A stretch of DNA of 64,000 nt, taken from NCBI GenBank assembly GCA_905250125.1, contig CAJNOL010000672.1, forward strand, positions 1-64,000, in the 5' to 3' direction. The DNA comes from Rotaria sordida (lineage: Eukaryota; Rotifera; Eurotatoria; Philodinida; Philodinidae). Shown here one piece after another: positions 34,925 through 46,408 of the stretch (positions within the stretch are counted from its first letter, which is position 1; each line of letters starts with the position of its first letter). The notes beneath the pieces were generated by a model, which did not search any database, was not told where the DNA came from, and was given only the letters and a program-made list of their open reading frames with translations. A program made the position numbers and the translations under genes.

Positions 34925-36509
34925 TTACTTTTTTTTCAGGTGTTAATACAAATAATTTTCCATCTTTAGCAGAAACAAGTAAATAACTTGAATCTTTTGT
35001 TAAATAAATACAATTGATTTGTATTCGAAGACGACGGGCTTGAATTGTAGTCATTCTTTAATTAGAATAATCAAATTACACATATTCAATTCACTATATT
35101 TAAAAAAATCCTTACTCAAACATATCTTTAATAATAATTCTTATGAAAAGTAATGATGTTGATTCTGTTTTTCATTTTGAAGTTGAATGATGATTCACAG
35201 CAAGTATAATATATTGTTTACTTAAAAACAGATCAACAACATGATATTCAAATTTTCTTATACGAATAAGATAACCATTAATTGAATATAAAAATAAATG
35301 TGTATCTTCATTTGTTGTTTGTACAAGAATATGTCGTTCATCAGATAATTTTAAATTAACAACTGGATCATTATTAGCATCAGTTGGTCGTAATGTACGT
35401 ACATAAATTCCATGTTCAATTGTATAAATATTACAAGTACCATCTAATGAACCTGAAACAACAAGATCAAGTTCAGATGAAACACAAACACATGTTATTT
35501 CAGCAGTATGTCCATTGAGTATCATTGTTGGTGTAATAATTGATGTTAGATCTTGATCATTTATATTTATATGATGTCGATTATCATTCAATGATAAATA
35601 CCAAATAACACAAGTTGTATCTCGTGAACCAGTAACAAGAATATATCCTGTTGAATCTAATGCTAAACATGTTATTATATCTGTATGATGAATAATTGAA
35701 CTAATTGTTTTCGATTTAGTCAAAGAATAAATACATAAAGACCAATCCCAATGACCACCACTGAATATAAATTTACCATCATGAGAAAGAGCAAAAAGAC
35801 GTGAAGTTATATTGATTGAAGATGAAAATGGTGCAATAGTAGTAAGTCGATTTCTAAGAAAATAAAAAAAAACAAAATAACATTTGAAAATAATTACTTA
35901 AACAAATATTTACTTTTCAGATTGTAATGTTAAATCTTGTTCAAATGTAAAAAGATTATCTGATGATTTATCATATGAATGCCAACCTATTTTATTTCAA
36001 ATAGAAAATTTTCTTTTAGAAAAATAATAGAATTAACTAACCATTATTTCCAACAATCCCATTGATATTAATAGTAACAAGTGTATCAGGTGTACCTTGT
36101 TGTATAAATGATCGAATTTGATTTTTTGGAATAGAAATAAATATTATTGAATTCAATATTTGATTATTTGCAGATATTATTTCAATAAAATATACTTTTA
36201 TATGACGTAAATTTTGAAATATATTCAAAGGACGTCCTTGTATATCAATTTGAAATGTTGCTTGTTCACGTGTTTGTCGTTGTGGATGTGGTTCAGTAAG
36301 TAGTTGATATGGAATTCGTCCAAAATTTTGTATCATACCATCAATTGCTTCACGTGTTATAGAATCATCAATAGTATTAGTATTACCAACTTTGTCATAT
36401 GAATAATACATAAATACATTAAGTGCATCAATAGCTGCTTGTCCATTTTGTTTATAACCAAAAATAAGATCAATCCATTCATGAAGATGTGCTGAAATGT
36501 AATCTGATT
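34925..36509 (-). pseudogene. Truncated duplicate of the 3' end of the neurobeachin-like gene
   Basis: This segment repeats the C-terminal exons of the gene at 47721-57555: end of the BEACH domain (HEWIDLIFGYKQNGQAAIDA, EPHPQRQTREQATFQIDIQG), linker, and WD40 repeats (LALDSTGYILVTGSRDTTCV, VSSELDLVVSGSLDGTC). It begins abruptly at 36509 within the BEACH domain, so it lacks the entire N-terminal 80% of the protein. Relative to the other copy, a GAA codon has become TGA after HHSTSK (near 35172), and the last exon has shifted frame. Most of it (about 35275-36509) differs from the other copy at only about nine positions. It cannot make the normal protein; a short WD40 fragment is conceivable but unsupported. 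Confidence 0.88.
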
Positions 36510-36540
36510 TATCGATTCGATATGATTGTTTTTTAAACAG

Positions 36541-36644
36541 GTAAAAGTGAAGTATTTTATTCTGATTATGCTGCTATATTTAGATTTCAAGGACAAGAAT
36601 ATATAATTACAACAGAAACCTACATATCAACAAATTACGGGTAG
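36541..36644 (+). pseudogene. Orphan terminal exon fragment at the duplication breakpoint
   Basis: After a good acceptor (TTTTTTAAACAG at 36529-36540) an open frame reads KSEVFYSDYAAIFRFQGQEY, then IITTETYISTNYG and stop TAG. Composition and length look like a genuine last exon, but no upstream exon exists because the neighbouring sequence is the duplicated neurobeachin-like segment. I do not recognise the family. Confidence 0.4.
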
Positions 36645-37809
36645 TCTTTCTTTATAATCAAATAATTTGAGTGTTGTTATAACATTACTCAATTATATTT
36701 TATAATAAATTAGAAGAAAACAACAACTACTATATAAAAATATAATATGCGTCAGGTGAACTCGAATTTGTGTAAACTCAAAATTTTGACTTCACTTTTC
36801 TTTGTGATATTTTAATAATAAATTTCAGTCCATGTTTTATGGCTAACAATAATAGGAGTTTGTCAATTGTGGCTCTTAAGCTGTTGACATCACTTTATTA
36901 TTTAATAGCTAATGAATTAATTAATACTCAATTATTTATACACAACTAAGTAGTAATGTGAGCCATCAGTAAGAAAGATGCTTTGTGAATACGTTTTCGT
37001 GGCAATTTCAGCGACAATTATTTTGGGTGTATTTTTGTGAAAGTGTGAATATTTGGACTGAATAGTTGGACTTCTGAAATTCAGACGTTCATATTTACTG
37101 AATTTAGATTTCAAGTTCAGCAGATGTGATTCATTTTTGTAATATGTACTTTGAAATCTCATAACACATTCTAGCAGAGGGATTGAGAAAAAGACGCTTT
37201 TCATGGCGTGATGTTGTGTACAGAATACATTAATACAACACTTTCAACTTCTTTTGTTTCATTCTCTGCACGGTTTGCACTTGCTTTTGATTTCTTTTTG
37301 CCTTATTTACTGTCGTTGCCTTGTGCACGTTATGATTACTTGAGATGTATAAAGAAAGACAAATCATTTTTCGTTTTTTTTATATTGAGGTTTATTGACA
37401 ATAGTATAAATTTCAACACGGATATTTTGTAAAGATATTTCGACGTTTCCACTCTAGACAAAAACAAAACAATAAACAAGAGTTCCCAACATATCTGTCT
37501 TATACTAACGGTTCGTTATATAGAGGTACAATATCCATTTACGACCGTAACTGCTTGTTTCTTCCTCAACGACAGAATTTTTTGTTCTCTTACTTTCCAT
37601 CGCAACAGCGTCAATAGAAACCTATTACGATACACAAGCTATGATTATTTGACTCATAATGTATTCAGATCGTTAACGAAGTTACTTTGCATAATCAATA
37701 CCTGCTACTATATATTTGACGTTTCAGCACTCTTCAAAATTTTAAGCAAACAATAAACTATTGGATCATTCGACTACATTAAAGCACTCTCTATTATTAC
37801 AGATGCAAA
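36645..37809. other. Intergenic region
   Basis: AT-rich, with short ORFs on both strands that show no recognisable domain. It probably includes the promoter of the four-TM gene at its right end. Confidence 0.45.
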
Positions 37810-38316
37810 ATGACCGATACGAAATCTATTCGAATTGGTGTAGTTCTCACTGTGGTCAGCTTATGCGGCTTACCAATCTCGTTGGCTCAAATCATTGTTG
37901 GTGGCTTATACATCAATCAGTGTCCGGCCAATCGAATGATGCCGACTTTTAATATCGTGTCTGGCGTTCTTGGTATCGTTGCATCATTCTTGTTTTTTAT
38001 TGCTGGTGTTCTTCATTTAAAAGACAATGCAGGCAAGACGTTGACAATTGTCGCTTTGATAGGTGGCTGTATCTTTTACGCTTTCTTTGTTCCATGGTAT
38101 ATGTATGGTGGAACATTGACTTCGATAGACAAGACTGCAAAATTACGACAAAGTAATGACTCTAGTGATAGTACCACATACTGCATATCACATGTTCAAC
38201 AATCGATTGATGCCATAGTGCTAATGTATTGGATATCAGTGGTAATCTTAATCATTTGTGCATTAGTATTTTTTGTAAAAAACAGATTATATAAAGATGC
38301 TTCTTTTTGTTGTTAA
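37810..38316 (+). CDS. Four-transmembrane protein, TMEM272-like
   Basis: This is a single-exon gene of 168 codons with four hydrophobic segments at about residues 10-32, 46-68, 77-98 and 137-158. The first pair frames the motif AQIIVGGLYINQCPANRMMP, followed by TFNIVSGVLGI. The pattern iG-lY-x-dCP-x-(R/Q)-x-iP-iy-xVsG is how I recognise TMEM272-like proteins, small animal plasma- or endomembrane proteins of unknown function. The loop between TM3 and TM4 is Ser/Asp-rich with one Cys, and the tail ends in FCC, a possible palmitoylation site. The ATG at 37810 is chosen because it directly precedes a charged start (MTDTKSIRIG) and TM1. Confidence 0.65.
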   Translation: MTDTKSIRIGVVLTVVSLCGLPISLAQIIVGGLYINQCPANRMMPTFNIVSGVLGIVASFLFFIAGVLHLKDNAGKTLTIVALIGGCIFYAFFVPWYMYGGTLTSIDKTAKLRQSNDSSDSTTYCISHVQQSIDAIVLMYWISVVILIICALVFFVKNRLYKDASFCC

Positions 38317-39829
38317 TGGAAATCTGTCGAACTTTGTTTGCATTGATTCTTGAAATAATACTAAAATGATCCTGAATTTCCTTTCGGATTAGCATATCTG
38401 AGAAATTTACGACAAAGACGAAATTCTATAATGGACACTAAAAAATTACATCAGAAGGCATTCAAACCTCATGCCTTAAGCCCTATAAGGATTTATGGAC
38501 CAAAGAGTTTATGAAAGCAAGTGTATATGAAAATGAAAAGGGTTTATGATAATTACAATACAATTTAGTGTACTAGGATTCAACGAGAAAAATTTATTAT
38601 TTTATGCGCAAGGGTATGTTACTCTACATTTTTTTTTGGAAGAGGGTTTATTATTCTAAGGTTAGAGGTAGATTATTCTATGTTTCTAGGAAACAGAGTT
38701 TATTATTATGAGTGCGGAGTATGAATGCCGGTGCGGATGAGGATGTGAGGGAGATGTATGAATATAGGTGCCTGTATGAAATGTGGGTGTGGATGAGGAT
38801 GTGAATGACAAGCATGAAAATGCGTGTGGGTGCAGGTGTAGCTGAGGTAGCTGGCTGTGAATGGAGATATCGATTAGAGTATTCATTCATACCCACAAAC
38901 ATAGCCACATCAACATTCACAATCACACCCTTTTGTAGTCTTAAAAACGGAAATTCGGAGAGAAGTGATGAAATGGCCAGCAGAGGAAACGGAAGTTAGA
39001 TGAAAGATAGTGAAAGTCGCGCACTAACGAGTAGAAAACTTCGTACAAGAAAATATCAGCCTCCTTATATTAAAAAACTCCACTTTATCACTAAAAATTG
39101 ATTTGTTTTGCCCGAACTGCTGACGTTCAACAAAAAAGCATGCGACACAAATCCCAATACTATTAATGGTATAATGGATCGAAATAGTAGTATATATCAA
39201 CCAATAGTAGTTTTCACTATAAACTTCCACGATGACCTACTTCGAAAGGTATTCGTAGCAAATATTTAGATTTTTACTTGATGACTCCTAACAAATATAG
39301 CAGGAATCGATAGAGAACAAAATTCTGTATGCCATATATCTACACAAAGAGTCAATACAAGTCGTAGAGTGAACGGGGACAGAAATTACTGTCAAAATAG
39401 AGTCAGAAATCCAGTATTTGAGGCCAAACTACCTCTTTTTGCTCGATATACCTTATTGACAATATTGCCATTCGATAAAGAATGAAACTCTGCAATTTAA
39501 AAAATACATGGAAAATTACGTAATACAAATCGTAGGGTGAATCGATAGAGGAAAAAGTTAAAACTGGTTCTAACTTTACCTACGTGACCTCTATATATAT
39601 TATTGATCTTAACAGTAATAACAATTTTTGGCTAATCATTCAGTAACAAATAGCTATCCTTTTTTACTCGTTCTTCAAATGGAAAAACAATTTGGAAAAA
39701 CCAGAGTTCGAACGCGTTTTTTTTTGTCAAATCGCATGTTTTCGCTAGACTTTAAATACATCTATCCGAACGCTTTGGAATGAGTTTTTTTCGCTAAAGA
39801 TATAGTTTTTCCCTACAAGAGTCTTTTTT
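38317..39829. other. Gene-poor region with degenerate simple repeats
   Basis: From about 38700 to 38880 there is a G/T/A-rich stretch on the plus strand (GGTGCGGATGAGGATGTGAG and similar) built of diverged short repeats. The remainder is AT-rich sequence with no ORF of note. Confidence 0.5.
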
Positions 39830-39884
39830 CATTCGTTGATCTATATTAATTATTTCATAGTATTTACACCATTCGATTGTCCAT

Positions 39885-40290
39885 TTCTTTGGAACTTCTT
39901 TGATGAAAATTCTGAAGATTTTGACAAAGATATATCGCAGTCAGTATTGCAAAAGTCGAAAGCTGACATTGAGATATTCCTTCCATTGATTTATACTTAA
40001 CCTTTTTTAGACGCTAATAGACCATTTGAGTAGTAGCAACACCAGAATTTTTAGCCAGGGCAGCTAAGTCTCTTAGACTTCCTTTGGAATCATCATTAGC
40101 AACAACTTGTAAAATTTTTACGCAAAGGAGAGGTGTTAGGCAGTTTCAGGGGAGCTCAGCTTCCATCTGCCCTGTGAGGTACTGCCACTACATTTGAGTG
40201 CGTCAACTATACTTCGACTTTTACAATACTAACTACCATATATATCTTTCTCGCAGTCTTTAGAATTTTCAGCAAAGAAGTTTCTAGGAA
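39885..40290. mobile_element. Inverted-repeat relic with a helix-turn-helix-like fragment in its loop
   Basis: Arms of about 85 bp are inverted: GAACTTCTTTGATGAAAATT (39892) pairs with the complement of ATTTTCAGCAAAGAAGTTTC (about 40267-40286), and TATTGCAAAAGTCGAAAG pairs with the complement of CTTCGACTTTTACAATA. On the minus strand the loop reads VKILQVVANDDSKGSLRDLA, then ALAKNSGVATTQMVY and a stop. A short basic helix followed by LRDLA-LAKNSGVATTQ looks like a DNA-binding helix-turn-helix, as at the N-terminus of a Tc1/mariner-type transposase. That link is inference. Confidence 0.5.
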
Positions 40291-41174
40291 ACCTACGATA
40301 GAATGATGAATTTATGATAAAATAAATAATGTTAATAAACGGGTAGAAAAAGACTTTCTCAAGAAAACAAAGGAAAATATGACTCTTGATTACTTCCTAA
40401 AATATGAATCGGAGCAATCCATATAATCACTTTATAGATCAGAGCATAGATGTCAACGAAATCAGATAATTCGAAGATGATTGTGGAAGAGAAACTCAAG
40501 TATACTCTCTTGTTTGTTTGTTTGGATACGTCGGTTTCTCAGCAAAGGATATATGATCTCATATTTCTAACTAAAGATGCACATTGACATGCAAAGTATC
40601 TCCACTAGATAAATTTTTTATCAGTGTTCGTTTTGTTTTCTATTCATACATCTGAATTTTTCCTTATGTAATACTCAATATTTCTGATATATATATGCTT
40701 ATATATCGTTTATCTGTATGGTTGTCTTCTCTCAGATAGATAGTTTTGAAGATTACGAAAGCACAACTGATATTCATTCAAAAGAACTTTTCAATTTACA
40801 AGTAAAAATATTTGGCAAAAGAAAATATTGAACATGCCTGTTTTATTCGACTCAAATTCGTTACAACACTGTAAGTTCGTCAATTAGAGGTAAGAGATAT
40901 AAAAAGAAAAGAGAAATAGATGATATTTTCACAATGCATCAATTTGATTGTTGAAGAAAGAGAACATACGAAGAGATATTAAAAAGCAAAAACGGAAAAA
41001 TATAGATGACAGATGGTTATTAGCCGTATTACTCGTAAAATTGTATTTGGAAAGAACGAAAAACTTTGTATATTAAAGAACGTTATTCATCGAATGAATA
41101 GATTATAATAATATTTGAGCTTTTATTTAGAGCAAAACAACTAACATTCTTCAGTGTTCTATACAAGAAGTGAG

Positions 41175-41330
41175 CAGTAGCGGAGTCAAAACTTTGAACT
41201 AGGGTGGTGCTCAGTCCGCCTACGGATCTTTGAGCTCCCATTAGTGAGACCTTTGAAGAAAAAACATATATTTCAAAAATCTCGCTGGCGAGAGGAAGGT
41301 TAAGCTTGCTGCTCCATGACTCTACCATTG
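41175..41330. mobile_element. Small hAT-type MITE
   Basis: This 156-bp element starts CAGTAGCGGAGTCA and ends in the complement of CAATGGTAGAGTCA (41317-41330). It is flanked by GAAGTGAG (41167-41174) and AAAGTGAG (41331-41338), an 8-bp duplication with one mismatch. The mismatches in TIR and duplication suggest an older copy than the elements at 1250 and 10921. Confidence 0.72.
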
Positions 41331-41909
41331 AAAGTGAGTCATGATAAAATAGAAGCTGAGATAAAATTTGACTAAAGCATTATGATGGCAGTCAAGAATC
41401 ATGCACTGTACATTTTCTCCTCAAAAATAATCTCTTTCAATGAATTAAAAATATCATAAATGTAATACTCGAACTATGGATCACTAGAAATTCTTTTAAG
41501 AATTCTAAAAAGTACTATATGACTAATCGTCACATGGAAAAAGTTTAATACGGTTCCGACCTCGGTATCACATTATCTATAACTTTCCAACTGGCTTCGA
41601 AGACTTTTTCAATCAAAATAAACTTGTTTTATTCATTTGCATCTGATGTGTTCGTTATACAACTATTTCTTTCTTTCTTTCTTTCTCAGTATTCAAATAC
41701 ATTTGGATGTGCTATAACCATGTTTATCTCGAGAACAGCTCTGTTTAAGCCATATATTTTTAAATGTTGTGTCATGAAAAGTTTGTCCTTATGTTAGCAA
41801 ATTTTTATTTCTTAAAAAAGGCGTTGTCACTCAAAATACGAATTCAAATATTTATTTAATTTGTTTGTAAAATAACTCATTTTCTTCAAAAATAACACAA
41901 TACCAACAC

Positions 41910-42240
41910 TGTGCTCTAACGCGTTTCTAAGCAATTCATTACTTTTAGTGGAAGAACATTTAAAAACGCATTTAAATGCATGACAAATAAATGTGTTAAA
42001 CGCATAAAATGCACCCTCATCCTAACGACGTTATAAATAGCATTGACTGGAGAGAGAAAAAACGTGTTCTCTCACGAGTAGGTTCAGGTGGTGCGTTTTA
42101 ATGGTGTTTTAAATTAAAAAAAAACGTGTTGTAAATTAAAAAAGGTTGAGTTTAAATGCTTTAAGAATAAAAATGATGCATTTAAACGTAAAAATAGCTT
42201 TCTTTCTAAATATTGGCTTTGAAACGCTGTTTTGCACTAA
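41910..42240. mobile_element. Possible MITE with AAACGC motifs
   Basis: The ends GTGCTCTAACGCGTTTC (about 41911) and GAAACGCTGTTTTGCAC (about 42220-42237) are diverged inverted repeats. In between, TTAAACGC/GCGTTTAA-type words recur on both strands (AAAACGCATTTAAATGCATG, AAATGATGCATTTAAACG). Boundaries are approximate and no target duplication was found. Confidence 0.45.
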
Positions 42241-44839
42241 TTTTTTTCATCGGACTGCTCGGATGTGTCACGTCAACCACATACAATGCAAAAGCAAATG
42301 ATCACAGTCTCGTGGCACACACACGTAGAGCGACACTTAATTTATGCTATGCCAAGTTTAATGAAAAATATTAATCTTTATTGATAAAATAATAACTAAT
42401 TAAATCAAAGTTTGACTTTGAATTCAAATTTCCCGTCTATTATTATTTTTTGTTTAAGTTTTGAAGATTTGAAATTTAAAATTGGAATCCACTCAGCGAG
42501 TTCTTCATATATGAAGTAAAAATAAGAACACGCTGTAGGTTGATAATTAATGCTATTATTATGTCTATTTCGTCAAGAAGACAACTATTCTATAGATGCA
42601 GCTTTTTAATTAGTAACAGAGTCAGATGGAAGAAGCTGAGGAAAGAAACATAGTCACTTTTGGATTGATAAATATACAGAAGAGAAGTTGCTAAAATCTC
42701 TATCTCGACGTGAACAAGACAGCGTTTTTGCGATAGCACGAACATTAAATCGCACTATGATACATCAGCATTAGAATTTCTCTTCAGTCATTCAAATACC
42801 GTCCGCTGCTACTTTAAGAGGAAATATGAATGTTTTGTCAGATCAGAGTGAGCACTTTATCATTGAGTTACTTAACGCAGATATTGGAGACGATAATTAC
42901 TGCAGAATCCTAGTTTCCCAACTCTGAAATATTGTCAATAATGTTCAAACATTTGATAACCAAGATGTTTGTCAGAATTATGTATTGAATGTGCAAGAGA
43001 GCCGAACTTTTTTAATCGTCTATGATACTATCGATAGGTTATTTGTTCCTACACCACATACTTTTCATCAAATCGACTTTGGCAATGTATTTTGTCGAAA
43101 CTATCAGCGTGATGATCAATGGTCGATGAAATTTCGAAAGGTAAATGGTTCGTTTAAAAATGCTGTCATCCGTTAAGGATAATTAACAAAAGTTGTATCT
43201 GTCACACAGAGTCTATTGCTGTCTTGCAGTTTAAGTAGAGCAATGCAATATGGTCCTGAATAGTCTTAAGCATCGCTTGCCTTATCTAGACGAACAAACA
43301 GGATATATTCATTGATGCCAAAGTACTTTTCTGTTCGCATCGACCCTGATGAGCGAAGGCTTACACAAATCAATAGATGCCTACAGAAAATCGGAATTCC
43401 AGTTAGGCTATTGAATAGATGCTCATCTTTTAAGCTTTGCACCAATAAAAAAAGGCTATTTGAACATCAAAGATAGTAGTTTTATAGCGCAGAAAATTCT
43501 CTATCGAATGAGCCTAAAACAAAGTCTCTAATGCGTCGGGAAGTATCATAAAAAGAGGGAAACATCTTGATCTGTATATTATGCACCGCCCGTTAATTAT
43601 TCGCTGGCATGCTATAGTTAGAAGATAAATCAACCTACAAAATTTTAAGATTTCTTGAAAACTTTGTCTTGTACACGAGATACAAGATGGTATCGTTTTA
43701 TGGCGCATGAGTCTCTATATGTCATGATCAATAAACCGAAGCTGAATCAAAGTACCATCTGGCCAACCACTAATCGACTCTGAAAGATTGACCCAGATAA
43801 AGTCATGTTGAGAAATGAAGTTTGACTGACAGTTTGCATGACGAAAAGGAGTTCTGCGATCAATATTAAGCAGAAACAGAACTGTCACGTCAAGTCGAAA
43901 AGATGTGCGTGTGGCTGACTGCGTATATAGGTGTGTGTGAGCGCAAATGAATACTCACATCAATACCTACACACACATCCCATATGTATATCTGACACTC
44001 ACACATATACTGAATCCTCACCGAGGTTCGCACCCCACACATACATCAATATTCTTGTTAATTTCTAATATTTTCACCGTTAGTAACAAGCAACATAACG
44101 CCATACCGAAGGATTGAAATTGGAAACAACTGCATTTTCGAGATTATTGCTTCTTTCCTCTGATCATTTCGATGCGATTATCAAACAACGCCTCCAGTTT
44201 TGGCGTTTGCCATTCATTTTTCTATCCTACTCAGTGTAGTGTGAATAATGAATTCTATTGGACTACGTATCATAATCTATCTATTCTTGCCACATTTGAC
44301 ATTGTAACAGGGCTTACACGTTCCTGTAATGATCTAATGACGATGACCATTGAAGGTAGAAATCAAAGTAGATCTGTTCTCGCTTTGAGAGCGAGTTGGA
44401 TACTTATTTATAATAGAATCATGGCGCTAATTATCAAACCGACACAATATAGTGAAGTAACAAAATAAGCACTTAATTATGGCACAGTATGGTTTGCTAA
44501 TAACCGCACTGTGATCACTTCAAAGAGAAGTATCGGCCGCTGTATTAAATAGATTGAAATAAAGCTACGATTTTCGATCAAAGAAAAAGATCATTTTGAA
44601 CAGAAACTAGATATTTAGTGCAGTAATTTAGTTTTGTTCTGTTTATAAAAAATATTGGTTGTATTGTTGTTATGTGAAACATTCGGCAACTGTAACGAAG
44701 AAAAAGCACTTTTTGGACAAAGTTCAGGAAAATCTGCGATTTGTTCTGTTACGACGTTGAGTGAAGTGCAACGAAAGATGAATTTATTTTGACAAATAAT
44801 GCAGATTATTCAGAGAGAACCAAAACGTTGATTCTCTAT
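42241..44839. other. Gene-poor region, possibly decayed coding DNA
   Basis: Scattered protein-like scraps lie on the plus strand (42985-43176, 43250-43450, 44172-44468) in different frames with no splice pattern I can connect. At about 43905-44040 there is a degenerate GT-rich stretch followed by a CA-rich one, giving a weak palindrome. No family recognised. Confidence 0.4.
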
Positions 44840-44859
44840 AAACGATTCGACTGTTTACT

Positions 44860-45430
44860 ATGTACATAAATGCAATCCGTTGTCGACTGAAACAGTCTTC
44901 TGACAATCATACAATGGTGCAAAAAAAAGGAGAGAAATACAAATATTCTTCTCGTTCTCGTCGTTGTATGCGTAAAGTAAGAAAAGGCTTCTTTATAAAG
45001 ATAAAGATTAGTCACGCCAAGAAACATGTCCTCTCAGCAATCATATGGTCTCAGTGATGATGACTTCATTGTCGTTTGAATTAAAGAAAGTGGCATCGAT
45101 ACGAAACATTCGATCATGCAACTCATGCTATTCAAACATTTGATGATGTCGAAAAATGTATTGATTTTATCTGAACAGCCAATAGTGAGTGGATTTTTCT
45201 CATTATTTCAGAATTTTATTAATTCATGAGTTTATCTTTCAGCTTCATGAATTTCTACAACTTCATTCGATCTATATCATCTCTTCGCACATATTATCAT
45301 CGGATGATGACTATCCAGCAATACATAAGAGCGTAAAAGGTACTTTTTCGGACGCTCTCTTGCTCTTTAAACATCTTGCATAAGATATTCAAGTAGCGAA
45401 AGCAACGATAACACCGATGAGCATTCGTAA
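44860..45430 (+). pseudogene. Degraded copy of an N-terminal domain associated with bdelloid ADP-ribosyltransferase/TPR proteins
   Basis: Blocks in order recall a domain common in bdelloid rotifer proteins that is often joined to ADP-ribosyltransferase or TPR modules. An acidic FIVV start is followed by a DVEKCIDFI-like region, a hydrophobic strand, then LHEFLQLHSIYIISS (about 45241-45285), KSVKGTFSDALLLFKHLA and a DIQVAK tail. The order and spacing support the assignment, which is from memory of the family. The copy is broken in several places and lacks any catalytic module here, so it is a fossil. Confidence 0.5.
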
Positions 45431-46408
45431 TTCGATTTGATATCAAGTGAAAATACGAATACTCCTGTTTGCTCTTTCATCTGTTCACATTTACTCAACG
45501 AAATCGTACTCGAATTTAACGATAATGGTCAATTACAACAATAATTTATTAAATTTTGCCGTAGAAAAATGTACTAAAAACAAAGAAGAATTGAAAATTA
45601 TCAATAAACTCAATGATCATTATGAAAACTATACACCAACATGGTAATATGCAAGGAAATGTTTCCTGTACAAAATGTTTAATAAAGCTTTTTGAATACA
45701 AGACATTGATATTTTGTTCAAAATGAGGTTTTTTATTTGAGATCTACATAAAGAAATTGAATAAATTCATTTCACCAGGTCGGTCAATCTATCTTGTGTT
45801 TTGTGATCATAGACGTTTTATTTTTAAAAATTTCGTTGTTAAAGATTGTTCAACCAAGAATTCGAAATATTAAAGAAAAACAAATGGTATTTTGCCTTCT
45901 AATAATCTCCTCTTGCCCAGTATCAGTCGTGATATTTCATTTTACTTCACTTAATCGCGATAGTTACTGCGTCTAAACTGACTCATTATATTTAATTACA
46001 GGTTTAGTAAACTTTTATAATTCTGTATCAAAAGGCCAATTACTTTCGATGATCAGCAGACAATTATTATAAATGAAGTATCTTTTACAAACGTTTCCCT
46101 TCACTTTACGGTGTACAATGAATGATTGATGTAAGGCAGTTATTTTTTTCACCATTCTCCCTTGTTTTCTATCAAATAGCGGTTCATTAATTAAGTGTAC
46201 AAAACAAAGAAGAAAAAAATAGGCATTTTTCTACAAAAAAACCAGCCAAAGACATTTTGGATGAAGAATAAATAATAACAGAATCTTTTACATTGAGTTT
46301 TAATACAGAAAAAATATCCAAAAGAAGAATAGGTATAGTCAATATTCAATAACAAAGATAATGGCAAATTCAATGTGAGTGTACGACAAAAAATAACAAA
46401 AGCATTGA
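45431..46408. other. Intergenic region
   Basis: A short plus-strand ORF (45447-45647) begins with a hydrophobic, signal-like stretch (MKIRILLFALSSVHIYS), but no splice partner or homology is evident. Otherwise AT-rich spacer. Confidence 0.4.

Noticed and set aside
38700-38900. G-rich repeats considered as telomeric repeats or a G-quadruplex array
   Set aside because: The units are irregular (GGTGCGGATGAGG type), with no regular G-runs of three or more and no telomere-type periodicity.
45447-45647. Short ORF with signal-like N-terminus
   Set aside because: Only 66 codons, Asn/Lys-rich after the first 20 residues, with no Cys pattern or second exon; not enough to call a gene.
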